Assembly: GCA_014773175.1 (NCBI GenBank)
Contig: VXCM01000448.1
Span: 65,662-129,661, forward strand
Direction of reading: 5' to 3'
From: Lucifuga dentata
Taxonomy: Eukaryota > Chordata > Actinopteri > Ophidiiformes > Bythitidae
Length of the DNA stretch: 64,000 bases
In this document: piece after piece, positions 50,101-61,800 of the stretch
Position numbering within the stretch: the first letter of the stretch is position 1
Layout of the letters: the number at the start of each line of letters is the position of its first letter
Translations under genes and position numbers: made by a program
The notes under the pieces: model-generated
The model's database searches: none
What the model was told of the DNA's origin: nothing
Seen by the model: only the letters and a program-made list of their open reading frames with translations

Positions 50101-53100
50101 ACATTTCTTTTCTTAAGTCTTACATGTGCCTGCCTTGTTTTTGTTCATTGCCCCACTAAAACCTACATTTGACTCCTGTAGGTTTTAGTGACGATCAACA
50201 ATCAAGGTGTAGAGACAGTCTAATCTAGTCTAATCGAATCTATTCTGATTATTCTGTTCCATGATTTCAAAACTGACTAAGCTCCACCCGACAGGCTGAA
50301 TTCTACCACAAATATGACACTTAGATCAACCATTGCAGTCAAATCAAGGCGAAGCAGCATAGTGTTCCTTTTGAAAATCTGTTGCTTTTGTTGCATCTCA
50401 AATCCTGCTTCCACATAAGATTTCTCACTTTCGCTAGTGAGCATGCTGCACTAATAGCTGCGCAAAGTCAAAAGTTTGCTCTGCACAGAACGTTTTAAGG
50501 TCAGACACAAACAGTGCTCTGTGTGTTCTACTCTAAAGTTCACACAAGAATGCCCAGTCGCCCTGGCAACACGAATAGCAGGGGCCCTCCTCATATCAAG
50601 CCAAATTTTAGAGTGCAGGGAGTGACTTTGTTGAAATAATCACATGGCCAACTCTGTGTGTGTGTGTGTGTGTGTGCATGTGTTTGTGTGTCTGCGTGAG
50701 TGCATGCACGCTCACCTGGGACATGAAACTACTTGAGAACTACTCGCAATAAACCTGTTTAAAAAAAAACACCTCACTGATGCTGTTAACTGGTACAAGA
50801 AAACAATACAAATGCCAATGCAAACAGTAAAAAATAACTGTAAAGAGCCTCAAACTTTGGCGCTGCAGCTTTGTGTTTTACAAAAAGAGGCAGCACTGGT
50901 TTGTGTAAACCCACTCAGCACCATCGGAAGCTTCTTTATTACTGACCTTTGTCCAGATTTGTACCATCAACCACTGGACCAGGAAAAACACAGAGGAAGG
51001 GAAGCTTATTCAGTGACATGTTCTCCTGTTTATCTCCAAGGGTTAAAGGTCATATGGTCACATTCCAACATGTGGCAGAATCTCACAGCAAATCTCTTCG
51101 TTTGTTGGGGGAATAATAAAAGCAGGTCCAGTTTGTTGATTTGATACGTGTATCATTGACGTTGGGGCATTACCGCTGAAAACAAGCTTTTTGTTTCCAG
51201 CTGCAACCTCATTAACAAGTTAAATCAGATGTAACAAGGTTTGGGGTTGAAGTGCTAAAGGAGACCAGTACTGTGAACTTCAGGATCCCAGGAATGTCTC
51301 ATTATTCCTCATTTCTATTATGAATAATGTCCCATTACTTCAAGAGACCTTCAGCTTTGCATATGTACCCAGAGAGCTCTACAAGGAACCAAAGTACTTA
51401 AGAAAGGGTGGGGGTATTCAAAACTGTAATGTCTTGTAGTTGCTGGAACAGAAGAAAAGGAGTGGATTGGTTCTCACAGCTGCAAGTAAAATCACAGAAA
51501 CGTCACAAATTTGAAGACTTTGAATACTACAGAGCCAAATACATGCTTAGGAAAATGATCATTTGTATTTTCTGTTTTATATAGTAATATTTCCATGGTG
51601 TGGGAAAATACTTTCTTCTTTACAACTTGTGAGTGATAAGTGACTTTGTGTTGCATGAATGGGCAGCATCTCATCTGTTAAATGTAGGACAAGTAAAGAC
51701 AAAGCTCTGCCTTAGGGCTTTATGAATTTTCCGACTAATAAGTAACAGAATTAAATTGTATTCGCCATACAAATAAGAATGGACAACAAACTTATTTCTT
51801 GATATTCCATGCATTAAATGTATTATTGCTGGGAACGGAGTACCTTCTTAATATGTTCTGTCTCAAGATTTGCAGATTTAATCTCACTTAGCTAACCATG
51901 CAGATAAGTGAGATCAAATCTGAGAGTCTTGACACAGAAACACGTGACTCTCAGGCTTACTTTTGCTCCTAAAACATAAACAGACTGCACTAATAGTAAC
52001 CAATTTTAAACCAAACAGATACACACATGAGATGGATACAACAGTCCCACTAGCAAAACTGCAAATATGTTCTGTGAAAATTACTGCGCTGACATTCTGG
52101 ATTAACACTCATATTTATTTAACAGAGTAAGACCTAAATTGTTGCCATGGAGCAGAGTGAAAGGAGCTCTGCATGTATAAACAGGCAAAGAGTGAAAGAG
52201 AGAAACACCTATAACCGTTGTCTGTTAATGTGTTCGCCAGAGACTCTATCTACTGGAAATTATCATTCAAACAATAAAGTTACAAGTTACAAGTTAAAGC
52301 GGCTGTAGGTTTGCGGCATTTGGGAATCGTTCATCATTGGGGCAGTGGTGGCCTAAAGGTTAGAGAAGCAAGCTTGTGTCTGAAGGGTCATCGGTTCAAT
52401 CCCTGAACTGGCAGGAGAAATCTGGGTTGGGGAGGTGAATGAGCAGTGCCTTCCCCTCCCTAGTTATCTCCACTTGAGCAAGGCAACTAACCCCCAAATG
52501 CTCCAGTGGAGCTGCTCAGTGGCCAGCAGAGAAGTCTGTGGTTGTACTGGACTTCCAGGTATGCGTGAGCAGGGCGTTCCTGAAGAAGAGCATCTGATGC
52601 TCAGTGAACTAACCCTGAATAAATAAAGGTGAAAAATACAAATTCAGCAAGTAAAATTTGATAGTGGCTGTAAGTGAACACGGTTGTTTTGGAGTTGCCA
52701 GTTGTAGGAAGGGAACCATTTTCTTATCATGGGTAAACTAGTCCTGATGGGAAAGTCCACACGGTCAGAGATCAGTCATCGTGCTTCCCACACCTCTTTT
52801 TATCTGAGAGCACAGATAACATCAGCCTTATTTATGCAGGTACCAGTAGCATCATTGTTCAACCAGGAACGGAGGCGTGCTGTGTTTTGAACACTGGATT
52901 GCTGTAATTATGTGCTCTAGTAAGTAAAATTATGCATCCTGAGCTCATTTCACAATGGCAATACTGCTGAGTGCTGAACTGAAGGAAACATTTATTCAAT
53001 TATAATATAGCAAGAAAAAAATATTTCAACAAGCATCTGACAATATGCAAAGTCAACACAGAAATGTCAAAGCTGGGTTTGAACCCAGGACAGTCTTGCT

Positions 53101-53224
53101 GTGTGGTGACAGTTGCCAGCTTGGATAAACCAATAAGCAAAGCATCTTGCCTTGTGCAAATCAACAGTTCTGTCAGAGAGTTTCTGACCTACATGAGACC
53201 AGAGAGATAAATCCTTCACCAGCT

Positions 53225-53276
<52 letters not shown>

Positions 53277-56200
53277 NNNNNNNNNNNNNNNNNNNNNNNN
53301 NNNNNNNNNNNNNNNNNNNNNNNNNNNNNNNNNNNNNNNNNNNNNNNNNNNNNNNNNNNNNNNNNNNNNNNNNNNNNNNNNNNNNNNNNNNNNNNNNNNN
53401 NNNNNNNNNNNNNNNNNNNNNNNNNNNNNNNNNNNNNNNNNNNNNNNNNNNNNNNNNNNNNNNNNNNNNNNNNNNNNNNNNNNNNNNNNNNNNNNNNNNA
53501 AAAAAAAAAACAACTCAGAAGTTCACAAAGGCGACCACAGCAGTGATAGCATTATGTCTGTAATCTGAAATACTGGTTTTAGGCTCTCTAGATTTTTCCA
53601 TGTCAGAATTAGGGCAAAATTTAATGCCCGTTTACTCAAAACAGAACCCCTTGTACATTCTTAAGTCCTGTCTCAAAATGCCTTTGCAGTCACTTCAATG
53701 TCACCAAATCACATTGTAAACCCAATAAGTGGTGCAATAGAAAAGTCTAATGTTTTTAGTCCTGCAATCAAATGCTTTAGTCAGAGCAAAACCCTGACCA
53801 AGCTGAAACAGTTTAACAAGATTAAAGGATGACAAGACAGTGCAGAAGTGAGCACGTGTGTGTTTTGAAAAATGAAGTCATTTTTCCAATAAGCCTCTGA
53901 AGGCCTCTCGAAAACACACACACACACACACACGCACGCACGCACACACATATGCACACACACACACAGTATTGGTGTTGCCTTGCAGAGAAGGAGTCAG
54001 CGCCGTGCTGGCCACCGCCTGGCACCAGACAGACCCCCACCATCCACTCACCATGCTGACGCTACGGATTAATGCCTGGACTCCTGAAATGGGGAGGGGG
54101 GGCAGTTGCACTCTGTGTGCATGTGTGTGTGCATGCATGTGTCTAGGTGACTGGGGGAAGGGTTGTGTGCCACCTGCTTCTTCTTAGACTCAATGTAGTC
54201 AGCCGTAGGAGTGCTCTGTACTTATGATCCTCATGAGATGCACAAGCACACACACACATTCTGGTGTTGTGTTGGTTTTGTTTTTAGTTACATACTATAA
54301 TTGTTTTTCAGCAGACCAACTAAATCCTAAGTAGTCAAACTATGCCCTTATTCACAACTATCCCACAATTTTGGATCATTCCATTTTACATTCTAACAGA
54401 CTTCAGCTTTTCAAACTTCAGTTATAATAACAAACCTAGGTTGAGCATCTGCAGAATTTAGCAATTAAGTTGAAATGTTTATACCTCAACTCNCCACATC
54501 ATCACCACCAAATATAGCTAATTCAGCCACCATGAATGCTACTGATTTTCTGAAGAGAGCAGCTAAAACAGTGACCTTCCAGTCACGCGTGAACTGAACA
54601 GACTAGCTATGGTTTTGCATAGCAGCAGTGATGCAGAATTTATAGCAAACAGAAAAGGCACAAGCAGAGAGAGTGACAACAAAAACCAAAAACCCACAAA
54701 ACCTGTTCTGCAAGCTCCTACGCCTGCAAATACCTCACAACTCACCTGCTTGAAACAGGTGATACTGACACACACACAGATACACAAGTTCCAACACACA
54801 CACATTGCAAAGGGTTGTGTAAGAGACAGGCTACTCAGCAGTTTGAAGCACACAGCATTGATTAGACATATCCAGAGTACCTCCAGAGGTCATCAATAAT
54901 AAGACACCGAAGACTGTCCTACTTCTCTCACAGGACATCCTGATTTTTACCTTGGTTTTGCTTCCTGTTAGTGGCGAACTCTGACTTTCGCAGAGGAGCT
55001 GTCTTCCTGTAGAAGCTGTTGCGATCTAGCGAGCCCAAGTAAACAGGCTTGCTGCCCCGTCTAGGACCCGCACTCCCCGTGCTCGACTCATATCCCTTTT
55101 CCTGCTCGTCACTATGGCCATACACAATGGGATCCTCATAAGAATGCATTTGCTTTAGTGCCAACTTCTGGTTCTGTTGCTGAACCCATTCTTCACAGTG
55201 TGTTCTGCGAGTTTTTGCGGGATAGTCCTCATATAGTGAGTCTACAGACATCGAGCTGAAATCTTGATGTCTGCCTCTGGGGTTATGGTGGGAACGTCCC
55301 CCTTTCCTGAGTTCATCAGGGTCAGTATCTGTGTGATCATAGCGGTCTTCATTCTCAGGGTAGCGGTGTTCTGCAGCCCTCGGCTCATAGTGTCCCCTTG
55401 CTTTGCAGTTGTCCCTCCTGCTGTAGTTATAATGGTCATCTTTCTTATCATCTGAGGCATCCCTGTATCTGTAATAGCAGTCCTTTTCCTCATAGCCATA
55501 GTGCTCGTCCTGTCCAAGGTCACGCTGGGTTCTTCCTTTATTGGTGTAAGTTTCCTCACTCCTTCGATTATAGACATCCCTGTCTTTACTTTCTCTGCGG
55601 TCATATTGATCCTCTGGATGCCGGTCGTAGTAATGGTCCCTAGATTTTCGCTCAGCATAGTAATCATCCTCCTCTCTTCTCTGGTAACTCTCTTTTTGTC
55701 GATAGCGATTTCTTTCTTTACAGTCATGATAATTCCTATCGTTGTGGTCATTGTAATGATCATTGTCTCTGCGTTCATAGTAATCCTCTCTGCGAGCATA
55801 TTTGTCTTTACGATCGTAGTAGTTTTCAGACTCGCTGATGTAACTGTCATGTTCTCTGTGATCATATTTGTGAGGTTTCCTGTTGTCATATTGCTGCTCT
55901 TTGTGGTCATAGTGATCATTGTACTTCCTGTCATAATGATCCCTGTACCTGTATTTGTCCTTATGATCATTCTGTTCCAAGTCTCTGTGACTGTTATAAC
56001 TATAACGGTCAGGATTACGGTCATTTTCTCTGAGCAAATAGTCTCTTTTCTTTCTCTCTTCATCTGATTTGCCATACCTGTCTTGATTTCTGAGGTCATT
56101 GTCTTTTTCTCGTGACCTGTTATAGTCCTGGTTGCTGTAATCCTCTGGACCCTGGTAGAAACAGTGTTTGCCTTTCCATTCAGATCTCCTCACTTGAAGA

Positions 56201-58803
56201 TGACCATCTTCTGAACGAGGGTGGAAATAAAGGTCGTGGCCTTGTACCCTGTTGTTCTTTGAATCTGCCTTGTGCCGATCTTCATACTCCCAACTGGGCT
56301 GGTGGCAGACATGGCCCTGTCCAATTTGGGGTTGGTTCTGCCATTGTACTGGCCATGGAGCTGACACATGCACTGGAGGTGGCACTGGCCCGGCTACAGC
56401 CACCATTGGCCCACTCTGAACAGACATCAGGCTGCTATGTACGGGCATAGGACAGCCTGGAGCTGGATCACCCACCATCACTGGCCCCTGTGGTTGGCCA
56501 GGAGCAACTACTCCATAAGCCAGATATCCAACCTGTTGCTGCTGAAGCTGAAGTTGGTGTAACTGCTGTAGCTGCTGTAGATGAGCCATCCTCTCTCTCT
56601 CTCTGGCCCAGCCGGCATCCCCCAGCTCTTCCACACTCTTCCCTCTCCTTACCGGGCCACCAGTTGCATAGTTCCAATCCACTGTACCAAACATGACTGG
56701 GTTCCCAAAAACCACCGGGCTCTTCATTGTTTTTCTGTAAAAATCATCTTTCCCAGAGCTGATACAGTTTCCTGTTTAATGTGGCTTTTTCTTTCTCTCT
56801 TCAAAGTCCTGCATTCCATAACAAAGCGTTGCGGGAGACTCCACCTGTCAGGCATATTGTCTGAAACTCTCCCACTTGTTTTCTCTGTCTCCTCTCCACT
56901 GCCTCAGCAGGACTGCCTGGCCCAAGCACCTCCCAGGTCTCTGTGTAACCAAATCATTCCCTCCCCACAGCCATTTCAGCGAATCGTGCAAGGAGCGGGG
57001 GAGTAGGATTATTGAAGGAGGGGCCTCCTTGGGTTAATGATTCAGTAGAGTCACATGAGTGAAGGATTAGCCAGACAGCCCCTCCCATTGTCTCCATTGG
57101 CTAGTATCTCTGTTTGCAACAAAACACACTGCCGGGAGATTTTCTTTGATGGAGGATGAGACTAACTTCACAATCTGTCTCTGAGGTGCCACGGACCTGG
57201 CCAAGTTTTTTATAGCTATGCAACAACTCACCAACCTTCCTTCCTTGTATCCTGTTTTCATTCTTTTTCTTCTTTCCACTGGTATTAATGCCACAATCAT
57301 TCATGTTTGTCAGAGCTACCACTTATGCTGATCATTGGTCTAAACAACATGGCTAGTTGTGGGTTAACTGAAACTGGACAAGAAACTCAACTCAGCATGG
57401 GAGTTAGACTTTGCCCTACATTTCAGGGCGGAATAGTGCATTTACACATTAAAACATCCACGTGATTTTTCTGAAAACAGATTTCCTTTTGAAGAAATGT
57501 GCAGGTGAAAGAACAGAGCCAGGCAGTGAACAACTGAGGCGGAAAGAACTATTTAAAAGTTGGTAAAGACAAGATATATTTATATTTCGACAGAGCAAGC
57601 TAATGAGAATGTAGAGAGGGAACACATTTTGTGAGCATGTAGCCTGATTAAGCCAGAATGCTGGAAAAGTAGCTGCTGGTGTACAATGAGCTATTGTTGA
57701 AAACTGTCCCCACTCTCAGAGGAGACAAGATCTTTCAGTGTGAGAAAAACACAGGTCTATTCATAAAGCCGGAGTATAATATATCCCTCCCCCCGTCACT
57801 CTCTGAAAGAAACGAAAGGTTTAAAGGACTCAAATGCACTCACATGTGAGACACACACACCCCGCCACACACATACACACACAGTGACACAAACACACCT
57901 AATCAGAAACCAGAGGAGAAAAACTAAAGGTGTCAAAGAACAGTTAACTGGGCAATTAGAAACAAAAGCTTTTAGCTTCTAGTTCGTCAGTATAAAATGT
58001 CATCTAGTCGTGTATTTTTTCTATCTTGCACACTGCATCGATCTTTTTTTTTTTTTTTTTTTTTTTTAAAAACAAGTCCAAGAAGTACTGGTAATCTTGC
58101 TTGTTTTAATTGAAATACACATACTTAAACACCATTAATAACATTACCAAGATTACTCCATGTTTTTCATGAACACACTTCAATAGTTAAATCACTTTGT
58201 ATTAACAGAGATTATTTTACCCAATTGAAATTTATTTGCACTTGTTCCTAAATATCCAAGAAAAATATGAATTTAAATCCAGGGTTAAGGCTGTCACTTT
58301 GCACTGCACAAAGTAACACTCACAATGAATGCACACACATTTTTTCACAAGGTAAGACTGAGCATAGAAATCGTAGCACAGACAATGTTCTCAACTTACG
58401 TAAGTCTGTTTAATAATCAGTGTTAAACATCTCGGCTTTCGGTAGCAGAACATGACCGAAACTGTGTATTTGTGCACGCGTGTCAACTGTAGGAATGACA
58501 GATACAACATTCTTCTCCGTGGCTGTGTTAGGTTGTGTTAACTGTGCTGGTAAGACCCAGACTGCCATTCAGTGCTTCTCCAAAAACGTCCAGCAATAAG
58601 GTCATATTACAAATTGTCTGCAGACAAGAAGTGTCCTGGTTTGTAAGGTTGACTGGTGGAAACCTGACGCTGAAACTGATCCGGAAACTGTGTTACACAG
58701 ATCAGACTGTTATGTGGTGGAAAGCGAGCGAGGCATTTTAATAGTGGGTTTGAAGAATTAAAGTCGGCTGAAGGTCAAAAAAGGTTAAACAAGGAAGACC
58801 CTC

Positions 58804-58851
<48 letters not shown>

Positions 58852-61800
58852 CCAACTGAAATTTTCACCGACAGGCGAACGACTATAATATACCAAACTA
58901 AATAAAAAAAAAAAAAAGAAAAGAAAAGAAAAACAGAAATCACATTCAGTGAAGATGACTGATTCCTTTAAGAATTACACTTTGCTGAGTCTCAGGACTT
59001 TGAACTGGTCTTTAGCAGCTCAGGACGAATCGATGTTGAAAGTTACTCCCTGTCTTGTAACAATAAGCTGCTATTGTGTCTCAAACGTCACATTGAAGAA
59101 CACACCCTGCTCGAGGCCGGAAAAACACACACTCCTGAGTGTGACTAGGTGGCTTGATATGTGCTGTTTATTCCTTTCTGTGATTCATTGATAGGGAAAA
59201 GAGAACATTAAACATGCCACTAACATAACAAAACAAGAAGTGTGCTCAACTAATTTTCAAATAATAAGCTATCTTGGAGCATTTCCACATTTTAACAACA
59301 AAGGGAAGACAGAGAAGGAATATGTGATTTTATAGTTGTTGATAAAAACTGTCACTGATTAATTTTCCAGTCAAGAGACCAATTGATTAAATCAACTAAT
59401 CATTTCACCCCTTCACATCAATTTCCTCTGTCAGTGTTCCTATGAGCAAGGCACTAAAATCCATGCAGTGATGACATTCCCCTCTGACCAATACAGAAGT
59501 GTAGTTATTGAGCCTCCCAGCTGTGACTAACAAAAGCAAAGCTGAAAGACAACATGCTCAGTCAAGGGTTCGAGCCTACCTGGCACACGGCCGGACCTGG
59601 CCTCCTGAGCGACTCCAAACAGGTTGGAAAGGCGTACCATGGGCCATTTCACAGCTCGCCACAACCACACTTTAGGTCCCGCTCTAGAGTGGGCCATCCT
59701 CCTCCACAACTTAAAAAAATTTCCAGATTGCATCCAGTGTCCCCTCTCTCTCTTTTCAACTCTTTTTTTGGGAATGAGCAGATGATGGAGGAATAGGAAG
59801 AAAGGCACAGAGCGAGGAAACTTGAGGAAGGTGAAGTAGGGAGAGAGACAGGGAGTGGAAAAAGAGATAGAGGCCCACGTGCATTGCTTGCCCTCTCACT
59901 GTGTGCAGGAATGCACCTCGTACCTATGTGAAAAAAGCGTTGGGCTGCCAATGATGACAGTGACTATTCAGACAGAATGAGATGACAGAAACTAATTACC
60001 AATTAGCTTTGGCTGACAGCCATATCCATCAATTCCAGCAAGGAGATCTAATCTTTACCGTTGGATGTTTTGAAACTTCTACTTTTCCTCCAGATGACCT
60101 GCATGTCACTATATATCTATGCCTTGATGTAGTTCTCTTTCCTCTGCAAAACCATCGGATTTTGTAGCATTGCTGTTTTCTAAATGCGGTCTTTAAAATT
60201 TCAGTAGACTGAAAGTAAACCATAGAAGAAGACCCAGTGCATGTGAATAAACTACACACACCTCTACACACACACACAGTTATGATAATCCTTAATATAG
60301 ATACACAATCCACTTTCCTCTGATTATTGTGAACAGTAAATGGTGACATCTTGCTTTCATAGTTTACACTGGAATTCAAATAGATCAAGTGTGTGTGTGT
60401 TTGTTTAAAGGAAGTGAGAGGGATCACACTACAGCCAAAGAATAAAAGAGCAAAGAGGCCCAGTTCTGCTAAACACTGATGTCTCATTTTTAGATTCCTT
60501 TTATGTTACATTTATATATGAGGTCTGACGTAGTTTTTGACGAAGTGTTTCCTCAGTGTCTTAACATCTTGAGTCTAAGTCCATCGAAGTAAGAGACAAG
60601 TTTTTAAGAGACAAGTAATACTGCTGCATATTTTTCACTGCACATACTCATTTGTACTTTCCGATAACCACATCTATTATCTGTTAAGCACTGTAAAGGT
60701 ATGTAAATGAATTTTAGCCTCGTCATTACGCTCACATCTCTAAAGCAAAAGGGCAGCTGATTCAGGTGAAAGACATGGAAAATCCTGGAGGTATTTGTAA
60801 GCTTAGACTCAGGACAAGAAAACCTATCTCTAATTCCCATCAGTCCTATCAAGTTAATGTTACCTCAAGAATCTCTTGGGTCCAACTGTTAATACATAAA
60901 ACCACCCAGGAGCCTCACCTTGAAGCTGCTGCTGCTCCAGGGCCAGCGTCTCTAGAGTGTAGTTACAGAACTCCAGGTTCTCCAGGGCTTGCATCCGAGC
61001 TGTCTCCTCCTCCTCCACCTCCAACATGGCCCTGAGTTCCTCTGCCGTGTGTGCATATGCTTCCATGTCGTGCTCCACCTCTTGCAGCCGTAGCAAAAGC
61101 TGGTACTCAGCCTGCTGCTCCTTCTGTCTTTGCCTCTCCAGTTCCCTCTCTTTCTCCAGCTCCTTTTCCACTTCCAGCTGGTTCTGGATTTCCTGATATT
61201 GAGCTGCTGCAAGGTCACCAAACGCAGCCTCTCCTTTTGTTATTTGGTCTAGGAGGTTTATATTTGGGTCATCAGGGGTGTAAAAGGTGGAACTGTTGGT
61301 GAGACAGTTGCTGGTTGGTGGAGCAGAATTTTGTCTTGGGCAACGAGGAGGTGGGCGTGGAGCAGGGCGGGCTGGTTTGCATGCAGGTGGGGCTTGGGGA
61401 CGATGGATTCTAGGACGAGGAGGAGGTGGACGAAGGGTCCTGCTCCTTTTCAGTGAGGAAGAGGCAGAGACAGAGGACAATGGCTGAAAGAGGTGGGACA
61501 CAGGAGAATGTGAGGAGCCTCGGATAATATCGCTTTCATTGCTGTAGTCCAGAATGGAAAAATGGCGTGAAATATGGGACTGTTGGCTTGGATCACTTCC
61601 GGAAAACAAGTCATTTGATGCATTAGAATTCACATTAGTATCACTCTGTGAAGTGGTCAAGCTTTTCTCAAATTCAAAAAGTTGCTGGGATAGCTTGGTC
61701 TCCAAGTCACTGGCTGAGGTTGCCAGGGCATCTAAGGTGAAGGATGTTGGCATGATGCCATTAGAGCTGCGCAGCTTCTGCTTGGAATGAGTCTGTTTCT

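Larger units (their letters stand above)
46502..54950 (-). other. dnmbp intron (about 8.4 kb) between the alternative first exon and the DH exons
   Basis: No coding exon was found. It holds a TTAA transposon copy (48340-48827), a tRNA-derived SINE (52338-52629), single-N joins (47436, 54493), an unsized gap (53277-53499), CA/GT runs (50656, 53910-53970) and a stretch near 53070-53130 (GGGTTTGAACCCAGGAC, then TTGCTGTGTGGTGACAG) typical of a widespread fish repeat. The rest is unremarkable. Confidence 0.7.

Noticed and set aside
52338..52412. A functional tRNA gene
   Set aside because: It has A-box and B-box similarity, but no full cloverleaf or anticodon stem was found and it continues into a SINE body.
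53067..53563. Frames read through the N gap
   Set aside because: They consist of unknown residues flanked by poly-Lys or poly-Phe from homopolymers.
55242..56099. A 285-codon minus-strand frame and a 188-codon plus-strand frame overlapping the dnmbp alternative exon
   Set aside because: They are shadows of the strongly biased codon repeats of the 592-residue frame; their composition (Thr/Met/Ile or Val/Ile runs) has no domain and no splice fit.
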